NCBI GenBank assembly: GCA_964017045.1
Contig: OZ024796.1
Span: 22,591,510-22,655,509, forward strand
DNA: 64,000 bases
Source of the DNA: Omphiscola glabra
Taxonomy: Eukaryota > Mollusca > Gastropoda > Lymnaeidae
Reading direction: 5' to 3'
The notes below the pieces were generated by a model. That model was given only the letters and a program-made list of their open reading frames with translations, was not told the DNA's origin and made no database searches. Position numbers and translations under genes: made by a program. Below, piece by piece: positions 46,010-55,189 of this stretch; the first letter of the stretch is position 1; each line of letters begins with the position of its first letter.

Positions 46010-47110
46010 ATAAAGGTCAACGAACAATTCGGCTAATGAACAGGTTTTGAGAAACTTTTTCATCTCGGTTAATGAGCAATAATTCTGGTTATGAACCTAC
46101 GCATAGGTCAGTACACACGATCCCACTGGCTCAGCGGTGCTTTGGTGGGTTTGTCTGCGTGCTATGTTACTTGTCTGCATGCTATGTTACTTGTCTGCGT
46201 GCTATGTTACTTGTCTGTGTGCAATGTTATAATAACCCTACTGTTTGTGTTATTTTAGCATTCATTATGGCGCCTAAAGAGAAAAGCGCTATTAATAGGT
46301 ATCGTGTTTGTGTAGAAGTAAAGAAATAAATTGTTTGAGAACATGATAATGGCCTTTGTGTTTCCAAAATCGCCTAGCAATGCAATATAGTGAAATTGAC
46401 AATTTGCACAATACTAAATGGCACAGAGGCAGTAAAGAGCAGCTAATGTTGCTAAAGGAGTCACTGTGTTAATGGAGCAGCTGGTGTGGCTAAAGGAGTC
46501 ACTGTGTTAATGGAGCAGCTGGTGTGGCTAAAGGAGTCACTGTGTTAATGGAGCAGCTGGTGTGGCTAAAGGAGTCACTGTGTTAATGGAGCAGCTGGTG
46601 TGGCTAAAGGAGTCACTGTGTTAATGGAGCAGCTGGTGTGGCTAAAGGAGTCACTGTGTTAATGGAGCAGCTGGTGTGGCTAAAGGAGTCACTGTGTTAA
46701 TGGAGCAGCTGGTGTGGCTAAAGGAGTCACTGTGTTAATGGAGCAGCTGGTGTGGCTAAAGGAGTTACTGTGTTAATGGAGCAAATGTCTAAAGTGCCAG
46801 AGAAAGTAGAAAAACTGTTGTTGGTCTTGATAAATTAAAAGCAGCTGTCTGTGTTCTGTATATGGTGTTAGCCAGACAGTATTTTGTGACGAGGCATCAC
46901 GCAGCTGCACAGCGATTTGTTGGCCAAAACACAGAGAATACAAGTGCCAGGCGGTTACAGTTACAGTTTCTGAAAATTAAAGCAGCTGGCTGTCGTCTGT
47001 ATATCGTGTTAGCAAGAAAATATTTTTTGTGATAAGGCGCCAGGCAGTTACACGGTGATTTGTTGGCAAAAAGTGCAGCACTGAAAACATTGAGGAGAGA
47101 ACACTTCATT
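46010..47110 (+). mobile_element. Decayed Tigger/pogo DNA transposon
   Basis: The reading frame from 46267 begins MAPKEKSAINRYRVCVEVKK. It continues with broken frames through an HTH region, then VAKGVTVLMEQ, KVEKLLLVLIN, KQL and LHSDLLAKTQ. These blocks are, in order, the N-terminal half of a pogo/Tigger (jerky-like) transposase. Upstream, 46010-46110 has spaced TCGGCTAATGAACA / TCGGTTAATGAGCA / TGGTTATGAACC words typical of Tigger termini. The copy is dead, with multiple stops. A 38-bp array has expanded inside the VAKGVTVL segment, and the segment at 46841 is duplicated about 141 bp on. A small 20-bp array (GTCTGCGTGCTATGTTACTT, 4 copies) lies at 46150-46225. Confidence 0.82.
46450..46785 (+). 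repeat. 38-bp array inside the Tigger transposase
   Basis: About nine copies. The unit contains GGAGCAGCTGGTGTGGCTAA then AGGAGTCACTGTGTTAAT, which encodes AAGVAKGVTVLME of the transposase. As 38 is not divisible by 3, each copy shifts frame. The copies are almost identical. Confidence 0.93.
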
Positions 47111-47394
47111 ACATTTGCTTCAAATTCTCTAACTTTACATTCACTAATCAGATTCAAAAGTTCATTACAATTCAGCTTTGCTAATAGCTAATAAACCATC
47201 AATCCCATATCGACAATAATAAACCTCAGATGACAACAGTAAAGAGATTTTTTAAAAAAATGTTCCTGCACTAGAATAATGACTTTAAATTGGATTGGAC
47301 AGTGTTTTGTAAATATTTTAAACTTATCTTATGACTAAATGAATTTCTACACAAAGATTGCCACAAGGATATCTTGTTGAAGCAGTGTTAAAGT

Positions 47395-47542
47395 TGCAGA
47401 ACCTCTGTCAGTAGTACTACCGTACAGCAGTTCAGAACCTCTGTCAGTAGTACTAGCGTACAGCAGTTCAGAACTTCTGTCAGTAGTACTACCGTACAGC
47501 AGTTCAGAACCTCTGTCAGTAGTACTACCGTACAGCAGTTGA
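47395..47542. repeat. 36-bp minisatellite, 4 copies
   Basis: The unit contains CAGTTCAGAACCTCTGTCAG then TAGTACTACCGTACAG. It lies just downstream of the duplicated PDZ5 exon end. Confidence 0.93.
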
Positions 47543-47579
47543 TCAAACTTTAATCCTGTCTGCCCTTATACCTGGGTGA

Positions 47580-47701
47580 AAGTGCACAATAATCTCTAGC
47601 ATGATAATCCATTATATCAATTGCCAGGCGTCCGTCCCCCAAGTAAACAATAATCTCTAACCTGATAATCCAGTATACTAAATCCCAGGCCTCTGTCTCC
47701 C
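47580..47701 (-). repeat. Tandem pair: PDZ5 exon end plus donor, duplicated at 61 bp
   Basis: Bases 47641-47701 (the last 40 or so coding bases of exon 47884-47662 plus intron start) are repeated at 47580-47640 with a shift of 61 bp. The true copy reads GDRGLGFSILDYQ|GTTAGAG; the second copy, in the intron, reads GDGRLAIDIMDYH and has GCTAGAG in place of the donor. Roughly three quarters of bases match. The second copy looks non-functional. Confidence 0.88.
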
Positions 47702-47884
47702 TTCTCCAGCTCAATGACCACAGGCTGTGAGCTCCACATAGCCAAGGCATTTAATGTCTCCATAGAGCGTGACTTGGACTTGATGAAGGTGTCCGCCGGA
47801 GGTCCCTCCGATGTGGAGAGGGCCAGTTCAGACTTTGCTTTGACCAATCGTTCAGTTAGGGGTGGGCCGGGCTCAACTCCTAGG
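47662..47884 (-). CDS. Patj/Mpdz: PATJ/MPDZ-like exon: inter-PDZ linker and start of PDZ5
   Basis: The exon is 223 nt. The acceptor is AACATGCAG and the donor is CAG|GTTAGA. One nucleotide completes a Pro codon, then 74 codons end in phase 0. It encodes a Ser/Thr-rich linker (residues 1-50 or so, with SKSRSMETLNALAMW), then VVIELEKGDRGLGFSILDYQ, which is beta-1, the canonical GLGF carboxylate-binding loop and beta-2 of PDZ5. LAMW-x(5)-IELEKG-x(2)-GLGFSILDYQ is a family-specific signature. Immediately past the donor, the last 40 or so coding bases and the donor are repeated in diverged form 61 bp further on (see the repeat at 47580-47701). Confidence 0.95.
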
Positions 47885-48075
47885 CTGCATGTTGAAGAAT
47901 GGGAGTTTTCATGAATACTTAACGCAAATATCACTCAGATGAGTTTGCAAGACTTTTAAGTTCATTTTTCTAAAATTAAAATAAAACTTTCAAGTATCCT
48001 TAGTAAAGTACAACAAACATGAAAATAAATTGGAAGGAATGACTTTGTCATCAAATCATTTTACTCTTATTATTT

Positions 48076-48122
<47 letters not shown>

Positions 48123-48258
48123 AAAAAGAAGGAAAAAAGAAATATTTCTAATATAAGCATTTCTTATTCTCTAAACGAAATATCTATAATAAATTAGCTA
48201 ATTTCGTGCTTTAGAAAGTTACAGATGGTTGGCCAGATGGTTGGCAGGTTTTGCTTAC
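47885..48258 (-). other. Intron between PDZ4 and PDZ5 exons
   Basis: A 39-base poly-A run at 48082-48120 (poly-T in the transcript). Otherwise unremarkable. Confidence 0.85.
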
Positions 48259-48419
48259 GGATAAGGCGATGTCCCAGGAATTTGTATATCGGGGGCTCTG
48301 AAAGTATCAGGTAGTGGAGATTTTCTGCGGGCGCACACGAGACGCACATGCTGCGGCAGGTCCTTAAGGATGTCAACAACACTGACATGGTTCAACCCTA
48401 ACAACCGTCTGCCGTTGAC
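48259..48419 (-). CDS. Patj/Mpdz: PATJ/MPDZ-like exon: last third of PDZ4
   Basis: The exon is 161 nt. The acceptor is TTTATTGCAG and the donor is CC|GTAAGC. It starts in phase 0 (Val of the LEV-NG junction) and ends two nucleotides into a codon. It encodes VNGRRLLGLNHVSVVDILKD, then LPQHVRLVCARR, which are the last beta strands and the second helix of PDZ4, followed by a short Pro-rich tail ending GTSPYP. LLGLNH-x-VV-x-ILK-x-LP and LVCAR are very well conserved family signatures. The helix residue contacting ligand position -2 (the His of GLNH) is retained, as in class I PDZ domains. It joins exon 49306 directly and is separated from exon 47884 by 374 bp of unremarkable intron. Confidence 0.95.
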
Positions 48420-48699
48420 CTGCAATAAATAACAACCACCAAGGAATTGCTTGACAAAATATTGAATCATTTCATGAAAATAAAATAATCTCGATTTCAA
48501 GACTGGAAGGAAATGTTTCTGGCCTCAATTAAAAATTCATCTAAGATCATTGAACTACGCAAAAATTTTTAGAAATTTAATTTCAATGGACTCTTAATCG
48601 ATGTACAAAAAAGCTTATGGCTTTAATTTCATTTTGTAGAGAAAAGGAATGATTTAAGCCAGTGAGTAGTTGGCAGCTGAAATTTTGTTTGTATCAAGG

Positions 48700-49255
48700 T
48701 AATAGACACAATGATTTAATGCATACATAGACACTGTGATTCAATGTATACATCGACACACTGATTCAATGTATACATAGACACACTGATTCAATGTATA
48801 CATAGACACTGTGATTCAATGTATACATCGACACACTGATTCAATGTATACATCGACACACTGATTCAATGTATACATAGACACTGTGATTCAATGTATA
48901 CATCGACACACTGATTCAATGTATACATCGACACACTGATTCAATGTATACATAGACACACTGATTCAATGTATACATAGACACACTGATTCAATGTATA
49001 CATAGACACACTGATTCAATGTATACATAGACACACTGATTCAATGATTACATAGACACACTGATTCAATGTATACATAGACACAATGATTCAATGTATA
49101 CATAGACACACTGATTCAATGTATACATAGACACACTGATTCAATGATTACATAGACACACTGATTCAATGTATACATAGACACAATGATTCAATGTATA
49201 CATAGACACACTGATTCAATGTATACATAGACACACTGATTCAATGATTACATAA
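48700..49255. repeat. 25-bp minisatellite, about 22 copies
   Basis: The unit contains ATAGACACACTGATTCAATG then TATAC. Variants (CATCGACAC, CACTGTGAT, CAATGATTAC) recur in blocks. It is inside the intron that splits PDZ4, 50 bp from exon 49306. Confidence 0.95.
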
Positions 49256-49305
49256 TCCTTGAAAGTTAAGCAGAGACTAGATCACTGTATGGTCCACATA
49301 GTTAC

Positions 49306-49479
49306 CTCCAACAATTCATCACTGCTTTTCAAGCGTCCATTCAGTCCAACTGGACCATCCGGTAAGATGGACCTGATGTAGTGATGCGGTCTTACCTCCA
49401 CACCATCCTCCACATCCACAGTCCCTTCCAGGCTAATGCCCAGGCCACCACCTTCCTTAAACTTGGCCAGCTGGGCCAC
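49306..49479 (-). CDS. Patj/Mpdz: PATJ/MPDZ-like exon: first two thirds of PDZ4
   Basis: The exon is 174 nt (58 codons) and in phase 0 at both ends. The acceptor is TTCCTCCAG and the donor is GAG|GTAACT. It encodes beta-1 and the carboxylate-binding loop (GGGLGISLEG), then TVDVEDGVEVRPHHYIRSI, then the DGPVGLNGRL and DELLE segments. The GLGI loop and the long HHYIRSI insertion before the GPV motif are diagnostic of PDZ4 of the PATJ/MPDZ family. One small oddity is KSSDELLE where KSGDELLE or PGDELLE is usual, so the conserved Gly before Asp is Ser. An internal GAG|GTAAGA (about 49393) looks like a donor and could act as a cryptic site. Confidence 0.95.
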
Positions 49480-49654
49480 CTGGAGGAATCAAGATGTCTG
49501 TCAGCCATGTCTTACACATTTAGCTTGTTTTTTTTTCTTCTATCCAAAAAAAAAAATAAATAGCTTTGGACTTGTTTCTCCTCTCATTTCCAAGGCTGGC
49601 TCAACACATGCCATTAAAAGATTTTCATTAAAACAACCGATGACCTGAATATAT

Positions 49655-49952
49655 ACATCACGGTACTCTCTAACACTCAAACACAATTCCACATCTACAT
49701 CACAGTACGCTCTATCACCCTTACACAATTCCACATCTACATCACGGTACTCTCTAACACAATTCCACATCTACATCAGGGTACTCTTTAACACAATTCC
49801 ACATCTACATCACGGTACTCTCTATCACCCTAACACAATTCCACATCTACATCACGGTACTCTCTAACACAATTCCACATCTACATCACGGTACTCTCTG
49901 ACACAATTCCACATCTACATCAGGGTACTCTCTAACACAATCCCACATCAAT
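49655..49952. repeat. About 33/44-bp mixed array
   Basis: Copies of CACAATTCCACATCTACATC then ACGGTACTCTCTA alternate with and without an inserted TCACCCT segment. It lies in the intron 49480-50048. Confidence 0.9.
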
Positions 49953-50048
49953 CTAAAACTGGATTTAAAAAAACAACAAATCCTAACCACCCCCCTCCCC
50001 CCCTTTGCCCCCCTTGTAGAATATCGTTAGGATGAAATAAATACTTGC

Positions 50049-50128
50049 CACAACCAAGAAATCATTGCCCACAATGGGCTCCCATGCTGCCTTAATGGCT
50101 GTCTCGACATCTGGAGGGAGGTCACCAC
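50049..50128 (-). CDS. Patj/Mpdz: PATJ/MPDZ-like exon: segment just N-terminal to PDZ4
   Basis: The exon is 80 nt: two nucleotides that complete a codon, then 26 codons reading GDLPPDVETAIKAAWEPIVG followed by NDFLVV. The W-x(4)-G-x-D spacing matches the stretch that precedes PDZ4 in MPDZ/PATJ as I recall it. The acceptor is TTGCCAG. The 3' end is unusual. The best donor is GTG|GCAAGT, a GC-type donor with otherwise ideal consensus. The only GT alternative nearby, three bases upstream (GTT|GTGGCA), is a poor site and would remove one Val. Both keep frame with exon 49479. The GC model gives FLVVVAQL, whose spacing fits my memory of the human protein without a gap. Confidence 0.85.
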
Positions 50129-50239
50129 CTGGCAATGTAAATGTTCACAGACTTAATGACATAAATCGACAAGACTTTGTACATGGACAATACTTGATAT
50201 AAGTGTGCAAAGGAGTGCTTCCTTGTAGGCCATGTTTGG

Positions 50240-50475
50240 TGTTAATGATTGTGGATATTGTAGATAAGATTGTGGATATTGCACATAAGATTGTGGATAT
50301 TGCACATAAGATTGTGGATATTGTAGATAAGATTGTGGATATTGCACATAAGATTGTGGATATTGTAGATCAGATTGTGGATATTGCACATAAGATTGTG
50401 GACATTGCACATTAGATTGTGGATATTGCACATACGATTGTAGATACTGCACATACAATTGTGGATATTGCACAT
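50240..50475. repeat. 21-bp minisatellite, 11 copies
   Basis: The unit is ATTGTGGATATTGCACATAAG or, in some copies, ATTGTAGATAAG. The 3n unit gives open frames on both strands; not a gene. Confidence 0.94.
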
Positions 50476-50603
50476 ATTTTGATGCAAGTTAAATTTCAAG
50501 AAGCAATGGAGGAATTTTTTTATTTTTTTTACATTTAAAATGTCTTTCTTTCATCTCCATTGCATCAAGCTCGGCCTACACGAAACCACACAAGCCACTA
50601 TGC

Positions 50604-50790
50604 CAGTGGTTCTCAACCTTCCTAATACCGCGACCCTTTAATACAGTTCCTCATGTTGTGGCGACAAAATGATTTTTGTTGCTACTTCATAACTACAGAG
50701 TATACGTGTTTTCCGATGGTCTTGGGCGACCCCAGTGAAAGGGTCGTTCGACCCCCAAAGGAGTCGCGACCCACAGGTTGAGAACCGCTG
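50604..50790 (+). mobile_element. SPIN-like hAT MITE, copy 3
   Basis: This 187-bp copy has ends CAGTGGTTCTCAACC and GGTTGAGAACCGCTG and flanks CACTATGC/CCCTATAC (6 of 8). It lies in the intron 50129-55189 of the PDZ gene. Confidence 0.92.
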
Positions 50791-51284
50791 CCCTATACAA
50801 ACACACGTGACAGAGGTTAAACAAAAACATACCCATGAGAAAACATAACCCTGGAAAAACAAACAAAAAAAGAGACAATCACTTCTCTCCAACCGCCCCC
50901 CCCCCAACCACATCTGCATATATCAGAAATAATCGAAAACAGTTTGGTGATTTTCCAGTAAAGTTTATGAATTCAACATTTCAACATTTGTTCCTTCAGC
51001 TATTCCATCTCTGCTTATCTAGATGATCGAACTCAAACAGCTAAGGTAAATTTGTGTATTTGTCGCTTGGTCAAAGTAAATATCTGGGATCAGCAAAAAG
51101 ATGCCAAGTTGTTTTGATAATCAGAGATTAGATAAGCATAAATACTGGGTTTATTAAAAGTATTCAAACATTCGAATTATATTAAAACGATTATTTAAGA
51201 ATGATTATATTAGAAAGGTTTTAGATTTCTTACTTATTCTCCCAATTCTTCTTAAAATAAAAATATATGTCAGCTAAGTATTTG

Positions 51285-51745
51285 CGTGCATCATAGACAT
51301 TCTAATCTCACCCGAACCAGAAGGCGCTCAATGTCTTCATAGACATTCTAATCTCACCCAAACCAGAAGGCGCTCAATGTCTTCATAGACATTCTAATCT
51401 CACCCGAACCAGAAGGCGCTCAATGTCTTCATAGACATTCTAATCTCACCCGAACCAGAAGGCGCTCAATGTCTTCATAGACATTCTAATCTCACCCGAA
51501 CCAGAAGGCGCTCAATGTCTTCATAGACATTCTAATCTCACCCGAACCAGAAGGCGCTCAATGTCTTCATAGACATTCTAATCTCACCCGAATCAGAAGT
51601 CGCCCAATGTCTTCATAGACATTCTAATCTCACCCGAATCAGAAGTCGCTCAATGTCTTCATAGACATTCTAATCTCACCCGAATCAGAAGTCGCTCAAT
51701 GTCTTCATAGACATTCTAATCTCACCCGAATCAGAAGTCGCTCAA
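51285..51745. repeat. 46-bp minisatellite, 10 copies
   Basis: The unit contains CATAGACATTCTAATCTCAC then CCGAACCAGAAGGCGCTCAA. The left six copies read GAACCAGAAGGCG and the right four GAATCAGAAGTCG, so there are two homogenised halves. Confidence 0.95.
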
Positions 51746-51791
51746 TGTTTGCATAGCTATGCCACGTGTAGAATGAGAGGTTGCTTTGGAG

Positions 51792-51959
51792 CAACCCTTC
51801 TCAACCTGTGGGTCGCGACCCTTACACAGGGGTCGCCTAAGACCTTCGGAAAACACATATCTATGAAGTAGCAACGACATTTTTTTTATGGTTGGGGGTC
51901 ACAACAACACGATGAACTGTATTAAAGGGTCGCGGCATTAGGAAGGTTGGGAACCACTG
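51792..51959 (-). mobile_element. SPIN-like hAT MITE, copy 4 (inverse orientation)
   Basis: This 168-bp copy has flanks CTTTGGAG/CTTTAGAG (7 of 8). It is inverted relative to the other three. One end has changed (CAACCCTTCTCAACC). It adjoins the 46-bp array at 51285-51745. Confidence 0.92.
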
Positions 51960-52154
51960 CTTTAGAGCGTTCCGCTTGGGTTTTAAACGTCCAATGTCGA
52001 CAAACTCGCAATGTTTTTGTTTTAAATGTATGGGTGAAAAACTTTGCAACAAATGGCGTACAATTTCTCTCATTAAGTTAACTAAAGGACGTCTCGCGCG
52101 TATTTCGCTCTATTAAAAACATAATAATTAAAATCAAGGTCTTTGAGTTTAAAA

Positions 52155-52310
52155 GTGTGTAAAAGAGATCTAAACAGGTGTGTAAGAGATCTAGACAGGC
52201 GTGTAAGAGATCTAGAAAGGTGTGTAAGAGATCTTGACAGGTGTGTAAGAGATCTAGACATGTGTGTAAGAGATCTAGACAGTTGTGTAAGAGATCTATC
52301 CCAGTGTGTT
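52155..52310. repeat. 21-bp minisatellite, about 8 copies
   Basis: The unit is GTGTGTAAGAGATCTAGACAG. It contains GTAAGAG and AGATCT; the open frame across it is a by-product. Confidence 0.92.
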
Positions 52311-53570
52311 AGAATCCAAATAATGGTGTTAGTTTAGAGATCCAGACAGGTGTGCAGGGCCGAAGCTAGGGGGTGGCGAACGGGACGACCGCCCAAGGCC
52401 CACGCTTGTGGTGGTCCCAGCGCGCACCCATTATATAATTATACATTTTATTTATATTATCGACCTAATTCATTATTTTTAATTTCCAGTCAACACACTA
52501 TTTGGAGGTACAGGATAATCAAATGGTCAGTCTGTTCGGCTCCCATACTATCCCAAGGTCTACCGCATGAAGACTTCGACTATGCAACTTGATGCAGTCA
52601 TTACACATGCTCAGGTACTAAAAATTTCTACATCAAATATAGAGATGGAGGATTTGCATCAAGCAATGATTGACCTCTGCAAAGGAAATGACATCACAAA
52701 AAGAACATCGAACCGGCGTTTAAAGAACATCGAACCGGTGTTTAAAGAACATCGAACCGGTGTTTAAAGAACATCGAACCGGTGTTTAAAGAACGTTGAT
52801 ATTTTCAGCTTTCTATGAGGTGTTCAACAGCTCTGTACAACGGATCATCTGAGCAAACACTGACCAGACTTAGACACGGCGTTGACAAGTGGGGCTTCAC
52901 TGGGGGTAGACAGTTCGGATCTACAAGAAGATGAAGGTCACGAGAGAAATTACTCCAGGAGAAGTACCGACGGCACTACAGTGTTTTCCGTTCCTCATGC
53001 CACGCATATTTCAACTGTCTGCATGTGTTGCTTGTGTCGTTTGTCCGGGGGATGACAAAGCCCCCGAGTATCACAATGAATCACACGGTCTCTTTACAAG
53101 ATCCAGCTTTGTGAAATTTGGAATGTGTTCTCTGACAACCACGAGATTGTCATCAAACGACGAGCTGCGATGCGCAATTCGCGTCAGGACAATTCAACTG
53201 TTACAGTGAAAACAAGAGAAGACATTTCGGAAAGTCAGAAAAATACCCGATATGACGTGTCCAATATTGACTTGAATGACCCAGTATCACTTTGACATCT
53301 CCAATATTGACCTGAATGACGCAGTAGGACTTTGACGTGTCTTACTTAGTGTCATATCGGCTGGGATATATGTAAAGACGGCCCTGAGCTGTGTTAGATT
53401 AGGCGAAAATAGATTCCGTTTGAATAGAATGATGGATGGACGATAAGGTATATATACCATGATCATGGGGACGTCACAAAGATAGGTCGAGAACTGCTGG
53501 TTTTCCTTTAAAGATGGAATAGAAGTAGAAGTGACGTCAGAACACATGCATGAATTAATGAGCAGTGGAT
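52311..53570. other. Mixed intron DNA, possible element remnants
   Basis: 52355-52430 looks like the end of an element (GGCCGAAGCTAGGGGG). At 52705-52795 there is a 22-bp repeat (AAAGAACATCGAACCGGTGT, 4 copies). Open frames at 52567-53209 show no recognised domain. 53240-53320 has a doublet around CCAATATTGACTTGAATGAC. Confidence 0.5.
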
Positions 53571-53574
53571 GATG

Positions 53575-53882
53575 TTTAGACTTTCGAGTGGAGTGTGGAT
53601 GTGTGATGGACCTTTGAGTGGAGTGTGGATGTAATGTGGGACGTTTGAGTGGAGTGTGGATGTTTGATGGCCTTTTGAGTGGAGTGTGGATGTGTGATGG
53701 ACCTTTCCGTGGAATGTGGATGTGTGATGAACCTTTGAGTGGAGTGTGGATGTGTGATGGACCTTTGAGTGGAGTGTGGATGTATGACGGACTTTTGAGT
53801 AGGGTGTGGATGTTTAATGGATCTTCAAGTGCGGGGAAGTGGATGTTGGATGGACGAATAAATGGAGTATGGAAGTGGGACA
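53575..53882. repeat. About 33/36-bp minisatellite, about 8 copies
   Basis: The unit contains GACCTTTGAGTGGAGTGTGG then ATGTGTGATG. It abuts the Helitron end at 53932. Confidence 0.92.
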
Positions 53883-53931
53883 AAAATTAAATTGGGGACT
53901 TGGCGTGGAATGGTAGTTAAATATGTAAATA

Positions 53932-54198
53932 CTAGCGGCAGCCCGGCATGCGCTGCAATGCCACTCAAAGAAAAAAAGTGTTTGTGCTTTAATTACGTTT
54001 TGGAAATAATTTTTAAATACAAAATATTTTTTTCCGTCTGGTGCATACACACAAAAATTAGAAGGTTTTTCGACGCGTGAGCAGGCAACATACAGATGTC
54101 CACGTGAGTGGCTTGGATTTTCAAAATTTAGTCCACACACTTGTCGCGATTGATCCACCCATGCAATAGCTATGTTTGAAATTATATATATATAGCTC
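53932..54198 (-). mobile_element. Helitron 3' end with helicase C-terminus
   Basis: The minus strand encodes QVCGLNFENPSHSRGHLYVA, then CSRVEKPSNFCVYAPDGKKY. G-x-LYVACSRV is motif VI of the PIF1-like helicase of Helitron Rep/Hel proteins, followed by the usual PSN-x(3)-YAPDGK tail. Downstream on the minus strand comes a short hairpin (GCAGC...GCTGC at 53939-53956) and CTAG followed by T at 53932, which fits a Helitron 3' terminus. The protein N-terminal parts are absent, so it is a truncated copy. A piece of the same sequence (CATCCACCCATGCAATAGCT) recurs at 54519-54560. Confidence 0.85.
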
Positions 54199-54261
54199 AC
54201 ATAATAATTAAAAAAATATAAAAATAATTAGGTCCCACGGCACAAAACGCAAAATTGTAAA

Positions 54262-54487
54262 ATGTTTGTACAAATTCAGAAACCTACTTATTTTGTCACA
54301 CACATTCAGAAACCTACTTATTTTGTCACACACATTCAGAAACCTACTTATTTTGTCACACACATTCAGAAACCTACTTATTTTGTCACACACATTCAGA
54401 AACCTACTTATTTTGTCACACACATTCAGAAACCTACTTATTTTGTCACACACATTCAGAAACCTACTTATTTTGTCACACACAAAC
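54262..54487. repeat. 30-bp array, 7 identical copies, between Helitron pieces
   Basis: The unit contains CATTCAGAAACCTACTTATT then TTGTCACACA. It is bracketed by two copies of the Helitron word CATCCACCCATGCAATAGC (54155 and 54520), so it lies inside duplicated Helitron-derived DNA. It is open in several frames because of the 30-bp unit. Confidence 0.93.
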
Positions 54488-54659
54488 TGAAATGTCGCTA
54501 TTTGTATTTGATTCAATTCCATCCACCCATGCAATAGCTCTGGTTTAAATTCTATTTATATATAAGACGTGAGTATGACGCAGTTGGTGAGATGTGGTAT
54601 GGTAGCATTTCAAAGTGATATAATGAACGGTTAAAGAAGAGGTTTTTATTTACTATAGG

Positions 54660-55072
54660 AGAATATGGATGGTGGCCTGCTGGGAGAGTCAAATGGAGTT
54701 GTTGGATAGATGAATGGTAGCCTACTGGGAGAGTCAAATGGAACTGTTGGATAGATGGATGGTGGCCTACTGGGAGAGTCAAATGGAGTTGTTGGATAGA
54801 TGAATGGTAGCCTATTGGGAGGGTCAAATGGAACTGTTGGATAGATGGATGGTGGCCTACTGGGAGAGTCAAATGGAGTTGTTGGATAGATGAATGGTAG
54901 CCTACTGGGAGAGTCAAATGGAGTTGTTGGATAGATGAATGATAGCCTACTGGGAGAGTCAAATGGAACTGTTGGATAGATGGATGGTGGCCTACTGGGA
55001 GAGTCAAATGGAGTTGTTGGATAGATGAATGGTAGCCTACTGGGAGAGTCAAATGGAGTTGTTGGATAGTTC
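54660..55072. repeat. 45-bp minisatellite, about 9 copies, two alternating types
   Basis: The unit contains GGGAGAGTCAAATGGAGTTG then TTGGATAGATGAATGGTAG. Units with GGAACTG...GGATGGTGG alternate with units with GGAGTTG...GAATGGTAG, giving a partial 90-bp higher-order repeat. Each unit contains TCAAATGGA and two stop-free minus-strand frames. Confidence 0.94.
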
Positions 55073-55189
55073 AACTATTTCAATTATGTCTTACTGTATG
55101 GATGACCTGGGATGTGCACACGTGTCAACTATGTCTTACTATACGGATGACCTGGGATGTTCACGCACGTCACGGCGTTGCAAACTTAC

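Noticed and set aside
53618..53890. Plus-strand frame with WMCDGPLSGV repeats
   Set aside because: It is a by-product of the 33/36-bp minisatellite; no signal peptide, domain or splice site supports it.
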